A stretch of DNA of 59,578 bases from Candidatus Solibacter usitatus (GCA_016213245.1 JACRBC010000005.1:1-59578); one strand, 5' to 3'; numbered from the stretch's first letter, positions 44,863-54,347 are shown. Program-made: numbers and translations. Notes: generated by a model not told the origin, from the letters alone.

Positions 44863-45918
44863 GTGTTGACGCTTGACTCCGGCCGCCTCGCGGCCGCCAC
44901 GATCCCGATCGGAACCAGCTGGCTGCTCGGCGCCTGCATGGAGGCCCGCGGCAAACAGGACTTGTGGCTGAAACAGAAGCCGGAACTCCTGGCGGCACTG
45001 AGGGACCAGGCGATGATCCAAAGCGCCGAATCCTCTAACCGGATCGAAGGTGTGACTGTGCTTGCCAGCCGGCTCCGCCCGCTTGTTCTCGGCGGCGCCA
45101 AGCCACGTGACCGCTCGGAAGAGGAACTTGCCGGGTATCGCCGGGCGCTGGACTGGATTTTCAGCCGCAAGGGATCTGTCTCGATTACCCCGGATGTCAT
45201 CCGCCGGCTCCATGCGCTCGCCCAGGGAGGGCATTCCGCCGACGCGGGCGAGTGGAAGCAGCGGGACAACGAGATCGTAGAGATTCTGCCAAACGGTGAG
45301 CGGCGGATCCGTTTTGTGCCGGCTCCCGCCCGGGATACGCCAAAGTTGATTGCTGCATTGTGCCGGAGCTACCAGGAGGCATGCCACGGGGAGCGCATTC
45401 CGCCCCTCTTGCTTGTTGCCACTTTCGTTTTCGACCTCCTCTGCGTGCATCCGTTCCGCGACGGAAACGGCAGAGTCTCAAGGCTCGCGACGACTCTCTT
45501 GCTCAAGTCGCATGGATTTGAAGTTGTCCGCTACGTCAGCCTGGAGAGACTGGTCGAAGAGAGAAAGGACGAGTACTACGGCATCCTGCGTGCCTGTTCG
45601 GACGGCTGGCATGACGGCACGAACGAGATCACCCCCTGGTGGAACTACTTCTTCGGTGTACTGCGATCCGGATACCGGGAGTTTGAGCGCCAGGTCGAGT
45701 CAACTGGCGTTCGACCGGCCAAGAGCGAATTGGCTCGCCGGACCGCGCTGGAGCAGGTAGGTCGATTCACCCTGGCTGACCTGGTTCAACAAGCGCCCTC
45801 CGCCAGTCCTCAGCTCATCAAGAAAGTGCTTGCGGAGTTGAAGCGCGAAGGAATACTCCGGCTGACCGGGAGAGGGCGGGGAGCGTACTGGGAGGTGAGC
45901 AAGCGGACGGACCCCTGA
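44863..45918 (+). CDS. Fic family protein (class II, AMPylase-type) with winged-helix C-terminus
   Basis: The protein has 351 residues. The catalytic loop is HPFRDGNGR (196-204), matching HPFxx(G/N)NGR. An N-terminal inhibitory helix holds SNRIEG (58-63), whose Glu62 would block ATP binding until released. The last 75 residues look like a winged helix (TLADLVQQAPSASPQLIKKVLAELKREG), typical of self-contained bacterial Fic regulators. It would transfer AMP to a target protein's hydroxyl. It starts at GTG. It stands alone with no antitoxin beside it, as expected when the inhibitory motif is within. Confidence 0.92.
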   Translation: MLTLDSGRLAAATIPIGTSWLLGACMEARGKQDLWLKQKPELLAALRDQAMIQSAESSNRIEGVTVLASRLRPLVLGGAKPRDRSEEELAGYRRALDWIFSRKGSVSITPDVIRRLHALAQGGHSADAGEWKQRDNEIVEILPNGERRIRFVPAPARDTPKLIAALCRSYQEACHGERIPPLLLVATFVFDLLCVHPFRDGNGRVSRLATTLLLKSHGFEVVRYVSLERLVEERKDEYYGILRACSDGWHDGTNEITPWWNYFFGVLRSGYREFERQVESTGVRPAKSELARRTALEQVGRFTLADLVQQAPSASPQLIKKVLAELKREGILRLTGRGRGAYWEVSKRTDP

Positions 45919-45967
45919 AGTACTCCTGCTCCAGAGTCTTCTCCAGCGGCCGGCAATTCCGCCAATC

Positions 45968-48415
45968 TTGCGCTTCAGCGCCGCGCACCCGCGAAACCAC
46001 TTGCCGCTCCGGCCCGTCAGCACAAGCGGGTATCATAGAGGTTTGTCCATCGTCTCCTCCTCGCTCTCCGGAAGATCCTCGGCCTGGCCCACCCTGTACG
46101 CCGCCGTTGCCCTGACCACTGCGGCCACGCTGATCCTCGAACTCTCCCTGACCCGCATTTTCTCGGTCATTTTCTACTACCACTTCGCGTTTCTGGCCAT
46201 CTCCATCGCGCTGTTCGGGCTGGGCGCCGGAGGAGTGCTTTCCTACTACGTCTCCGCCCGCGGAGAGGCGCTCTTCCGCCGGCTCGGCATCATCTCCGTT
46301 GTGAACGCCTGCGCCGTGGTCCTGTCGCTGGCCCTCATCCTGCATCTCGGCGGGCGCGGCTCCGGCTTCCTCACCCTGGCGCTGGTGTACTTCGCCTCTG
46401 CGCTCCCGTTCCTGCTCTCTGGCCTGTCGGTCTCCCTGGCCATCGCGGAGGCCATCCAGCGTGTGGAGCGCGTCTATTTCTTCGACCTGCTCGGCGCCGC
46501 TGCCGGCTGCCTGCTGGTAATTCCGTTCCTGAATCTGGTCGGCGGCCCCGGCGCTGTTCTCTCTGCGGGCGTCCTGTTCGCCGCCGCCGCCGCCGTCTGG
46601 TTCGGCCTCGCCCGGGCTTCCACCGGCCGCGCGGCCGGCGTCGGCCTGGCCCTCGCTCTCGTCGCCCTCATCCTGATCAACAAGCGCGCCCCGATCCTGG
46701 ATGTCCACTCCGCCAAGGGCAGCCCACTCGCCAACGAGACCTTCGTCCAGTGGAACAGCTTCTCCCGCATCTCGGTTACGCAGGATGCCAAGGGCTCCGA
46801 CCCCCTCATCGTGATCGACGCCGATGCCACCACCGGCATTCCGCACTTCGACCTCGACAACCTCTCCGCGGCCGACCGCGCCGAACTCACCGCCCACGGC
46901 CCCGGCTTCCCCTATCTGCTCCGGCCCGGCGCCAAAACTCTGATCATCGGCGCCGGCGGAGGGTGGGACGTCGCCCGCGCGCTGGCTTCCGGCTCGCGCG
47001 ATGTCACCGCCGTCGAGATCAACCCCATCATCGCCGGCACCGTGATGCGTGGCCGCTTCCGCGCCGCCAGCCGCGGCCTCTACTCCCGCCCCGGCGTCCG
47101 AGTGGTCGTCGAAGACGGCCGCAGCTTCGTGCGCCGCAGCGGCGAAAAGTACCAGCTCCTCCAGGCGACGCTCGTCGACACCTGGGCCTCCACCGCCGCC
47201 GGCGCCTACGCGCTGTCGGAGAACAACATTTACACCACCGAGGCCTTTGTCGACTACCTCTCCCACCTCACGCCCGACGGCGTTCTTGCCTTCACTCGCT
47301 GGGGCTTCGACCCGCCGCGCGAATCCCTCAGGCTTCTGGCCCTGGCCCGCGAGGCGCTCAAGCGGTTGGGGGAGAACGACCCGGCCCGCCACGTTATCGT
47401 CGTGCGCGAAGACGTTCAGAAACTGCACGGGTGGGGCGCCTCGGACACCGTCATCGTCAGCCGCAAGCCGATGCCGGTGGAGTTGCTGGAGCGCGCCGGG
47501 CTGGCCGCCAGCCAGGGCGGATTCGAAATCGTCTACATGCCCGGACAGGCCCCCGATACCCCGTTCGCCACCTTTCTCGCGGCCAAGGACCCCACCGCTT
47601 TCCTCGCCTCCTACCCCTACGACGTCTCGCCCGTCCCCGACGACCGCCCGTTCTTCTTCTATACCGTCCAGCCCCGCGACGTCTGGCGCTTCAAGTCCAC
47701 CGCCGCGCGCGATAGCGCCGACTTCAAGATCAACCTGGCCGTGCCTACGCTCTTCTCGCTCGTCAGCGTCAGCCTGCTGGCCACCGTTGTCACGCTCGCC
47801 CTGCCCCCGCTGCTGCTCGGCTCGCGCCTGCCGAAGAAGAAAGGCGTGCCCTTCTTCCTGCTCTATTTCGTCTGTCTCGGCGCCGGCTACATCCTGATTC
47901 AGGTCGGGCTGATTCAGAAACTCGTGCTGTTCCTCGGCCACCCCACCTATGCCCTCACCGTGGTCATCTTCTCGATGCTCGTCTCCAGCGGCTGCGGCAG
48001 CTTCTTCAGCCGCCGCATCGTCTCCTCGGAAGACCGCCGGTTGATGCTCGCGCTGGCCGGCGTCGCCGCCGTCGTCTCCCTGCTTGCCTTCGCCGTCAGC
48101 CCCATCATCAACGCCGGAGCCGCCCTGCCGCTGCCCGTCCGGATGCTGGTCACCGTCCTGCTGATCGCCCCCGCCGGCTTCGCCATGGGCATCCCGTTTC
48201 CCGCCGGTCTCAGCCGTCTGGAGTCCTGGCACCCGCCCTCGGTCCGCTGGGCCTGGTCGTTGAACGCCGCCTCCAGCGTGCTGGGCTCCGGCGCCGCCAT
48301 CTTCTGCGCAATCTACCTGGGCCTGCGCAACACGCTCCTGCTCGGAGCGGGGCTCTACCTCTTCGCCCTGGCCACGGTGCAACTCACCTCTTCGCTGGCC
48401 CGCCGCAAGACGTAG
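45968..48415 (+). CDS. Membrane-bound spermidine-synthase-like protein
   Basis: The protein has up to 815 residues. About six helices (40-210) come first, then a soluble class I methyltransferase-like/aminopropyl-transferase domain (TLIIGAGGGWDVARAL, AVEINPI, RVVVEDGRSFVRR). A second set of about eight helices (560-800) ends the chain. Such fused proteins are common in Acidobacteria and Planctomycetes and are annotated as spermidine synthase-like, although polyamine activity is often unproven. The start is uncertain; the first 25 residues look non-conserved, and TTG at 46043 is an alternative. Confidence 0.8.
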   Translation: MRFSAAHPRNHLPLRPVSTSGYHRGLSIVSSSLSGRSSAWPTLYAAVALTTAATLILELSLTRIFSVIFYYHFAFLAISIALFGLGAGGVLSYYVSARGEALFRRLGIISVVNACAVVLSLALILHLGGRGSGFLTLALVYFASALPFLLSGLSVSLAIAEAIQRVERVYFFDLLGAAAGCLLVIPFLNLVGGPGAVLSAGVLFAAAAAVWFGLARASTGRAAGVGLALALVALILINKRAPILDVHSAKGSPLANETFVQWNSFSRISVTQDAKGSDPLIVIDADATTGIPHFDLDNLSAADRAELTAHGPGFPYLLRPGAKTLIIGAGGGWDVARALASGSRDVTAVEINPIIAGTVMRGRFRAASRGLYSRPGVRVVVEDGRSFVRRSGEKYQLLQATLVDTWASTAAGAYALSENNIYTTEAFVDYLSHLTPDGVLAFTRWGFDPPRESLRLLALAREALKRLGENDPARHVIVVREDVQKLHGWGASDTVIVSRKPMPVELLERAGLAASQGGFEIVYMPGQAPDTPFATFLAAKDPTAFLASYPYDVSPVPDDRPFFFYTVQPRDVWRFKSTAARDSADFKINLAVPTLFSLVSVSLLATVVTLALPPLLLGSRLPKKKGVPFFLLYFVCLGAGYILIQVGLIQKLVLFLGHPTYALTVVIFSMLVSSGCGSFFSRRIVSSEDRRLMLALAGVAAVVSLLAFAVSPIINAGAALPLPVRMLVTVLLIAPAGFAMGIPFPAGLSRLESWHPPSVRWAWSLNAASSVLGSGAAIFCAIYLGLRNTLLLGAGLYLFALATVQLTSSLARRKT

Positions 48416-48432
48416 CGGCCCTTCTCAGCTCT

Positions 48433-48522
48433 TCCCCGAGCCGTTGGTCTTCTGGCTCGCCCGGCCCCCCAGCGGCAGCCTCAGCCCTTGGCCGAGCCGT
48501 TGGTCTTCTTCTGGTTCGCCAG
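48433..48522. repeat. Partial duplication of the GH88 gene 3' end
   Basis: The segment encoding the last residues of the GH88 gene (48491-48522) is repeated with a few changes at 48433-48463. It is downstream of the stop and in the same orientation. The repeat would encode QKTNGSGKS, against QKKTNGSAKG in the real end. Confidence 0.6.
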
Positions 48523-49647
48523 GTTGTGACGCAGCGCGTTTTCCAGCGCCTCGCAGAAGAAGTACTCGCCCCACATCACGCTCTCGTCCACGCCCAGCCC
48601 CTTGTGGATGTGGTACACCCCGCCCTTCAGGATGCCCTCCCACTTCTTGTCGCCGCGGCCCGTGTGCTTTTCGCACAACGTGCGCAGGATGCGCAGCGCG
48701 CTGGAGTAATAGTAAAAACCCTTCACCGGATCGGGCAGCATGCGGCATAGCCGCAGCAGGCCGCCGGCGGCGATCGCCGCCGCGGACGTGTCCACTAGCC
48801 CCCGGTTATCTTCCGGCGCCTGGAAGTCCCAGCTCGGGACGCCGTCGGCGTTGGTGTGCGTGAGATAGTAGTCGGCGCAGCCTTCGGCGGTGGAGAGGAA
48901 ACGCGGATCGCGCGTGTATTCGTAGCAACTGCCGAAGCCGTAAAGCGCCCACGCCAGCCCGCGCGACCAGCAGGAATCGCCGCGCCAGCCCTGATGCGTG
49001 GTCTGCCGGAGGAACTCGCCGGATTCCAGGTCGAAAAGCCCCTCATGCGCCGTGGAACCGTCGCCGCGTACCAGGTAGCGGCGCGTGGTCAGCGCGTGAC
49101 GGATGGCGATCTCCCGCAGCCGCCGGTCGTTGGTCTCCCGCGCCGCGTAGAAGATGATGCCGACGTTCATCATGATGTCGATGAAGATCGAATCCTCGCT
49201 GACGAAGGAGCGCAGATACTGGCCCTTCTCCTGGAAGCGCAGGGCCATCGTCTTGCCCGCCTGCACCAGCACGTCGTTCAGCCGCGGCTCGCGCGTCACC
49301 TGGTACCAGCGGTAGTAGGTGGAGTGGAAGATGAAACCAAGGTCGTGAACGTCGCGGTCGAACTGCCGCGGCTCCAGCGGGCGGCTGTACTCGATCGCCT
49401 TGTCCATCCAGAATTGGCTGTCGCTGCCGGATTCAATCGCCCGCCGGTGGAAGATCCACATCATGCCGGGCAGGAACCCGTCGCACCAGTGCGTCCACGC
49501 CGGCCCCTCGTGCTTCCACTTCCCATCCTTGGTGTAGATGGGGTAGAAGCCGGGGTGCTTCTCGATGAGATTGGAAACCTGCCGCTCGGCGAACTTGAGC
49601 GTGTCGTCGAGCAGCGTCCTGTCGATTTCTGGGCCAAACTGTATCAC
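48481..49647 (-). CDS. Unsaturated glucuronyl hydrolase (GH88)
   Basis: The 388-residue alpha6/alpha6-barrel protein has DVHDLGFIF and the TSAAAIAAGG block, which hold the two catalytic-site Asp residues, and DSCWSRGLAWALYGF. The family hydrates the unsaturated uronic acid left by polysaccharide lyases on chondroitin, hyaluronan or pectin fragments. No signal peptide is present. It starts at GTG overlapping the previous stop (GTGA), so it is coupled to that secreted protein. No lyase is in the window. Confidence 0.9.
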   Translation of the reverse strand: MIQFGPEIDRTLLDDTLKFAERQVSNLIEKHPGFYPIYTKDGKWKHEGPAWTHWCDGFLPGMMWIFHRRAIESGSDSQFWMDKAIEYSRPLEPRQFDRDVHDLGFIFHSTYYRWYQVTREPRLNDVLVQAGKTMALRFQEKGQYLRSFVSEDSIFIDIMMNVGIIFYAARETNDRRLREIAIRHALTTRRYLVRGDGSTAHEGLFDLESGEFLRQTTHQGWRGDSCWSRGLAWALYGFGSCYEYTRDPRFLSTAEGCADYYLTHTNADGVPSWDFQAPEDNRGLVDTSAAAIAAGGLLRLCRMLPDPVKGFYYYSSALRILRTLCEKHTGRGDKKWEGILKGGVYHIHKGLGVDESVMWGEYFFCEALENALRHNLANQKKTNGSAKG

Positions 49648-50930
49648 GGTTGATCTTCTCCCCGTGGTTCCAGGGTACGCCAAACCGTGGCGAAGCCGCT
49701 GGGGACCTTTCCCCTGGATCCGCGCAGCAGCAGCAGGGAAGCCCCCGGCGAGGCCTGCCCGATCTCGGCCGGTGGCAGGCGCGCCTCCGGACGCAGGTTG
49801 CTGAACATCAGTTGGATGCTGCGCTCCAGCGGCGGGAACTCCAACGTTGCCCTCAGGCCGCCGGAGTTGCCGCCAAACGCGAACCGCACGGGAACCAGCG
49901 CCACATAACAGTGGCCGTACGGGAAGTCGCGGCAGACCACCAGGTCCAGGCGCATCTCCAGCCGCGCCCCCTTTGGCGCCAGCACCGCGCCGTCTTTGAC
50001 GGCGTCCTTTGAGACTTCGAAGATCACCTGATCTCCAGTGGCCGTCTTGGACAGGTCGAGCGTGGCGGCCAGCCTGGCCTGGAGCTTGAGGTCCGGCGGC
50101 AGGACCATTGCGACGGGCGCGGCCTTCGGCGCCGCGTCCGGCGGCGGGTCGTCGAAGATCAGCGTGGACTCGCCCATGTACTGCCTGCACCTGGAGAACA
50201 TGGCGCGATTGCGGTTCTCGCCCCCATTGACGCCCGTCAGCGTCATCTCCATGGTCGTGGGCAGAATGTAGGTCTCTGCGCCGATAGTGACCTGCCCGTA
50301 ATCGATCAGCTTGTAGCCCTGCTTGAGCGGGATGTTCGGCGGGATCTCGTCGACGGTCAACTCGATGCGCAGCAGCTCCAGGGTGGCGGCATCGTTCCAG
50401 ACGTGGCCCTGGTATCCCACCACGCCCTCAGCCGTGCCGATGCGAATGAAGTAGAGGCTGTCTGCCGGAGAGACATGGTAATGGAACTTGTTCGCCTGCC
50501 GGCCGTTCAGCTCTTCCCTGCCGAGAAACTTGAACTCCACCCCCGGATCGAGGAAGATGCTCCGGGCGTGCAGGGCGAAATCGCCCGTGCCGATGGCGCC
50601 CTGGCCGCCCACCATGTCCCGCACGTCGCGCTCCTCGAACTTCGGCGAGCCAGGCCAGGCGTAGAGCTCCTTGCCGTCCACCAGGGCCACCTCCAGCCGC
50701 AGCGTGTCGAGCATTTGAAAGCGCTTCGTGTCGGGCGCGCGGTGCGAGCGCTCGATGGTCTGCACGCAGGTGAAGTTCGGCATGCTCTTGAGCATCTCCG
50801 CCACCACGTTCCGGGTGCGCCCCAGAAGCACCTGCTCGGCCGTCATCGGCTTGAGCGGGTTGTAGGCGTCCTGAGTCCGGCCCGGCAGCGCCGCGGCCAG
50901 CATGCAGATGAGAGGAGCCCAGCACGCCAT
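49644..50930 (-). CDS. Exported protein of unknown function
   Basis: The 428-residue protein has a signal peptide (LICMLAAALPGRTQ). Its first 200 residues contain NFTCVQTIERSHRAP and PGVEFKFLGREELNGRQANKF, a pattern I recall from many uncharacterised secreted proteins of Acidobacteriota. The second half (about 250-428) begins KLQARLAATLDLSKTATGD and looks like a beta-rich domain. The upstream frame extension is not used. It precedes GH88 in one transcript. Confidence 0.65.
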   Translation of the reverse strand: MACWAPLICMLAAALPGRTQDAYNPLKPMTAEQVLLGRTRNVVAEMLKSMPNFTCVQTIERSHRAPDTKRFQMLDTLRLEVALVDGKELYAWPGSPKFEERDVRDMVGGQGAIGTGDFALHARSIFLDPGVEFKFLGREELNGRQANKFHYHVSPADSLYFIRIGTAEGVVGYQGHVWNDAATLELLRIELTVDEIPPNIPLKQGYKLIDYGQVTIGAETYILPTTMEMTLTGVNGGENRNRAMFSRCRQYMGESTLIFDDPPPDAAPKAAPVAMVLPPDLKLQARLAATLDLSKTATGDQVIFEVSKDAVKDGAVLAPKGARLEMRLDLVVCRDFPYGHCYVALVPVRFAFGGNSGGLRATLEFPPLERSIQLMFSNLRPEARLPPAEIGQASPGASLLLLRGSRGKVPSGFATVWRTLEPRGEDQP

Positions 50931-50972
50931 GACCAGATTATAGGCTGGCGGCCATCTGCTATTCTCGGACCA

Positions 50973-51212
50973 ATGGCAATCAAGCTGACCGTCTTCAACA
51001 ATGGGCCCCTGCGTCTGGAGGGAGACGCCGCCGAACTGATGCTGCTGGACGCGCAAGGTAATGCGTTCGGCTTGGGCGGGCGGACCTCCATCGGCTTGTG
51101 CCGTTGCGGGCTGTCGGCCAACAAGCCGTTCTGCGACGGAAACCATGCGCGACAGGGCTTCCAGTCGGTGTGCGAGGCGCGCGAACTGCCGCCGCCAAAG
51201 CCCAAGGCGTAA
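50973..51212 (+). CDS. CDGSH iron-sulfur domain protein
   Basis: The 79-residue protein has Cys43, Cys45, Cys54 and His58 in GLCRCGLSANKPFCDGNH, the exact 2Fe-2S ligand set of CDGSH proteins. A single-domain cytoplasmic form probably moves electrons or iron-sulfur clusters. It is divergent from the exported-protein gene, with 42 bases between them. Confidence 0.92.
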   Translation: MAIKLTVFNNGPLRLEGDAAELMLLDAQGNAFGLGGRTSIGLCRCGLSANKPFCDGNHARQGFQSVCEARELPPPKPKA

Positions 51213-51232
51213 CAACTGGGAGGGGAGATCTC

Positions 51233-51952
51233 GTGACGAGGATGAACTACATCGCCGGCCCTGTGGCGCTGGCTTTAGCACTAGCCGTGTCCGGATGCTC
51301 GACAAAAGCCCCCAGCGCGGAACAACAGGTCGCCGAGGCTCAGAAGCAACTGGAAGAAGCGCAGAAGAAGCTGAAGGGGCTGGAGGAAAAGCGCGCGCGG
51401 CGGGCGGAAGAAGAGCCGGCGGCGGCGGCGCGGGAATTTTCGCTGGCGGCGGGCGCGCCGGTGCAGGTGCGCACGATTTCGTCGATTTCGACGAAGGCGG
51501 CGCGGGTGGGCGATAAGTTCGAGGCGACGCTGGCGAAGGCGCTGGAAGTGGACGGCTACGTGATCGCGGCCCAGGGGGCGACGGTGCGCGGCGAGGTGAC
51601 GGAGTGCGATCCGGGCGGGCGGGTGAAAGGCGTGGCGTCGCTGGCGGTGGCGATCACGTCGATTGCCGGGAGCCACGGCCAGGCGCTGGCGATCCGGACG
51701 CAGCCGGTGGGTGTGACGGCGAAGAGCACGAAGAAGAAGGACGCGGCGAAGATCGGGATCGGCGCGGGGATCGGGGCGGCGATTGGGGCGATAGCGGGCG
51801 GCGGCAAGGGCGCGGCGATCGGCGCGGGCGTGGGGGGCGGCGCGGGCACGGGTGTGGTGCTGGCGACGAAGGGCGACGCGGCGGTACTTCCGAGCGAGTC
51901 GCTGCTGACGTTCAAGCTGGCGGAGCCGCTGACGGTGACCGAGAAGAGGTAG
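51233..51952 (+). CDS. Lipoprotein with coiled coil and glycine zipper
   Basis: The 239-residue frame starts at GTG after GGGAGGGGAG; ATG at 51242 is an alternative. The lipoprotein signal LAVSGC is followed by a charged helix (AEAQKQLEEAQKKLKGLEEK). A middle domain of about 100 residues comes next. A glycine zipper (IGIGAGIGAAIGAIAGGG) able to lie in a membrane and a short tail end the protein. The N-terminal helix could stick to other envelope proteins. Confidence 0.72.
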   Translation: MTRMNYIAGPVALALALAVSGCSTKAPSAEQQVAEAQKQLEEAQKKLKGLEEKRARRAEEEPAAAAREFSLAAGAPVQVRTISSISTKAARVGDKFEATLAKALEVDGYVIAAQGATVRGEVTECDPGGRVKGVASLAVAITSIAGSHGQALAIRTQPVGVTAKSTKKKDAAKIGIGAGIGAAIGAIAGGGKGAAIGAGVGGGAGTGVVLATKGDAAVLPSESLLTFKLAEPLTVTEKR

Positions 51953-51955
51953 GCC

Positions 51956-52675
51956 ATCAAACTCGGGCACATCCGGTCCTGGGCGTACACGATACCGGCT
52001 GCTTCGCTGGCGACGGCGGTGCTGATCAGCACGGCGGTGGTGACGTCGGTATTCCAGCCGTGGGGGCGGTGGCAGGAGTGGCTGTACCGGACGTGGGGCG
52101 CGACGGTGCTGGCGATTTTCGGGGCGCGGGTGCGGGTGCGGGGCGCGGAGAACCTGGCGCCGGGGCAGCATTACATCGTGGTCTCGAACCACCTGAGCCT
52201 GGTGGACACGCCGGTGATGGTGCGGCACCTGCCGATGCCGGTGAAGTTCCTGGCCAAGCGGGAGCTGTTGAAGGCGCCGTTCATCGGCTGGTACATCAAC
52301 CGGGCGGGGCACCTGACGGTGGACCGGGCGAGCCCGCGCTCGGCGATCACGAGCATGAACGAGGGCGCACGGCTGGTGCGGGAGAAGCGGCTATCGGTGA
52401 TGATCTTCGCCGAGGGGACGCGGAGCATGGACGGCGAGATGCAGCCCTTCAAGGACGGGGCGGCATACCTGGCGATCCAGTCGGGGGCGCCCTTGGCGCC
52501 GGTGGCGCTGGTGGGGACCTGGGACATCCTGCCGGCGAAGTCATCGCACTTCCGGGGGGGCGAGGTGGAGGTCCGGATCGGCACGCCGGTGAGCCCGGAG
52601 GGCTACACCTTGAAGCAGCGGGGGGAGCTGACGGAGCTGCTGGAAGAGCGGGTCAGGGCGCTGATGAGCGCCTGA
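51956..52675 (+). CDS. 1-acyl-sn-glycerol-3-phosphate acyltransferase (PlsC family)
   Basis: The acyltransferase boxes are present: NHLSLVDTP (the NHxxxxD motif) and FAEGTRS (the EGTR motif). PlsC makes phosphatidate from lysophosphatidate at the inner membrane. The ORF with a usual codon starts at GTG 52019 (218 residues), but that start would cut the N-terminal helix. An ATC at 51956, six bases after AGAGG, would add 21 residues and complete the helix SWAYTIPAASLATAVLISTA. It lies immediately after the lipoprotein stop in the same frame. Confidence 0.85.
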   Translation: MKLGHIRSWAYTIPAASLATAVLISTAVVTSVFQPWGRWQEWLYRTWGATVLAIFGARVRVRGAENLAPGQHYIVVSNHLSLVDTPVMVRHLPMPVKFLAKRELLKAPFIGWYINRAGHLTVDRASPRSAITSMNEGARLVREKRLSVMIFAEGTRSMDGEMQPFKDGAAYLAIQSGAPLAPVALVGTWDILPAKSSHFRGGEVEVRIGTPVSPEGYTLKQRGELTELLEERVRALMSA

Positions 52676-54347
52676 TGTGCTCGACGATGGCGAGGGTGAA
52701 GGCGTCGACGAAGTCGCGGCCGCCGGTCATGAGATTTGAGCGGGTCATGATGTCGAGCTCGATGTCGGGGTGGACGCCGATGTTCTCGATGAAGACGTCG
52801 CGGGCGCGGACGCCGAGGGAGATGGAGAGGGCGACGGAGGCTTCCGAGTAGAAACCGATGCGCTCCTGGGTGGAGAGCCCGCCGCCGCCGGCGGTGGGCA
52901 TGCCGACCATGAGGGCGCGGTTGGCGTCCTGGATGACGGCGGGGAAGACGTCGGCCGAGGAGGTGGAGAACTCATCGATGAGGACGATCATGGGCTTGTC
53001 GTAGGCGGGGACGGCGCCGGGGTAGAGGTCGAGGGAGAAGCCGCAGATGGGGAGAGGGCCGGTGATGCCGCGGTACTCGTGGTAGGCGGTCTCGACGTCA
53101 CCGAGGAAGCCTTTGAGGTAGGCGAGGGTGACGGGATCGGCGCCGTCGTCGAGGGCGTATTCATAGTCCTGGCGGAAGACGTCGACGATGTCGAGGGTGG
53201 GGCGGAGCTCGTCGCCGACGGTGCGGAAAGGGTAGGGGATGAAGCGCAGTAGGACGTCGTTGGTGAGGCAGACGTCGCCGCCGGGATTGCGCATGACATC
53301 GAGGACGAGGCCGTCGGAGTTGGCGCGGAGGTAGGCGATCTCGGTGTCGAGCGCGCGGAGCAGGGAGGAGCGGGAGGAGGAGGGGAACTGAGGGATGCGG
53401 ATGTAGCCGATAGTGAAGCCGCCGGATTTGTAGGCGCCGCTGTAGATGGGGTCGCGGAAGTTGCGGCCGTAGCGGAGGTCGAAGCCGGGGGGCAGGGTGA
53501 AGAGGGGGCGGAGAGCGCCGAAGCCGCGAACGCGCTTGAAGGCGGGGGTGCGGCGGGTGGCGAGCGAGGCGCGGCCGGGGGGCGGGGCATCGGAGGCAGC
53601 GGCGGCGGCCGTCTTTGGGGTGGGCACGGGTCCGATGGCGGTGAGGGGGGCGCCGGACTTGTTCCAGGGGATGTCGTAGGACTCCAGGGCTCCGGTGGAG
53701 GCGCGGCGAACGGCGATGCGGGCGGTGTCGCCGACGAGGGCGGCGCGGGGGAGGACGTCCTGGTAGCGGTAGAGGATCTGGTCGAGAGCCCAGCGGCGGG
53801 TGGCGCGGGGGTTGGCGAAGGACTGGAGGCGCGAGGTGGAGTCGATCCAATCGAAGGCGGGCTGGCCGTCGACCGAGACGAGCTCATCGCCGACCTGGAA
53901 GGGGTAGAGGGACTCCGGCAGGAGGGACCTGGTGATGTTGTCGATGACGGCTTTGCCGTCGTAGATGTCGGCGTCGACGGGGGCCCAGGCGAGGAAGTCG
54001 GAGTGGAGGAAGAAGCCGGAGTGGAGGTCGCGGAGGGAGGCGATGTACTCCATGCAGAGCTCGAAGTAGGCGAGGTCGTCGGGGGCGGCGGCGACGCGGG
54101 TGAGCCAAGGCTCGAGCTGGAGGGCGTCGTAGGAGAAGGTATCGATTTTCCACTGGTAGGGGGCGTAGGCTTTGGCGACGGAGGCGGCGAGCTGTTCGAA
54201 ATCGACGCGGCGCTGGGAGGGGGAGATCTGGGCGGGGAGGAGGAGTGAAAAAGCGCAGAGGAGGAGGGCCGCGCGCGCGGGGCTCTTGATAGAATGGACG
54301 GTGGCCGGAAGACCGCCGCCGGGAGGGAGTGAGAAGGTGTTTGCCAT
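52653..54347 (-). CDS. S41 family peptidase (CtpA/tricorn-like), exported
   Basis: The 564-residue protein has a signal peptide (LLLCAFSLLLPAQ). A middle PDZ-like part has VGDELVSVDGQPAFDW. The S41 catalytic domain has FSTSSADVF with the nucleophile Ser and a later GGGGLSTQERIGFYS. The 23 last bases overlap plsC convergently. The only in-frame ATG near the start (54347-54345) overlaps the start of the divergent membrane gene. Confidence 0.86.
   Translation of the reverse strand: MANTFSLPPGGGLPATVHSIKSPARAALLLCAFSLLLPAQISPSQRRVDFEQLAASVAKAYAPYQWKIDTFSYDALQLEPWLTRVAAAPDDLAYFELCMEYIASLRDLHSGFFLHSDFLAWAPVDADIYDGKAVIDNITRSLLPESLYPFQVGDELVSVDGQPAFDWIDSTSRLQSFANPRATRRWALDQILYRYQDVLPRAALVGDTARIAVRRASTGALESYDIPWNKSGAPLTAIGPVPTPKTAAAAASDAPPPGRASLATRRTPAFKRVRGFGALRPLFTLPPGFDLRYGRNFRDPIYSGAYKSGGFTIGYIRIPQFPSSSRSSLLRALDTEIAYLRANSDGLVLDVMRNPGGDVCLTNDVLLRFIPYPFRTVGDELRPTLDIVDVFRQDYEYALDDGADPVTLAYLKGFLGDVETAYHEYRGITGPLPICGFSLDLYPGAVPAYDKPMIVLIDEFSTSSADVFPAVIQDANRALMVGMPTAGGGGLSTQERIGFYSEASVALSISLGVRARDVFIENIGVHPDIELDIMTRSNLMTGGRDFVDAFTLAIVEHIRRSSAP

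Noticed and set aside
45818-48382. An 854-codon minus-strand frame opposite the spermidine-synthase-like gene
   Set aside because: Composition is nearly all Gly/Glu/Ala/Asp/Arg with no fold features; shadow of the real gene.
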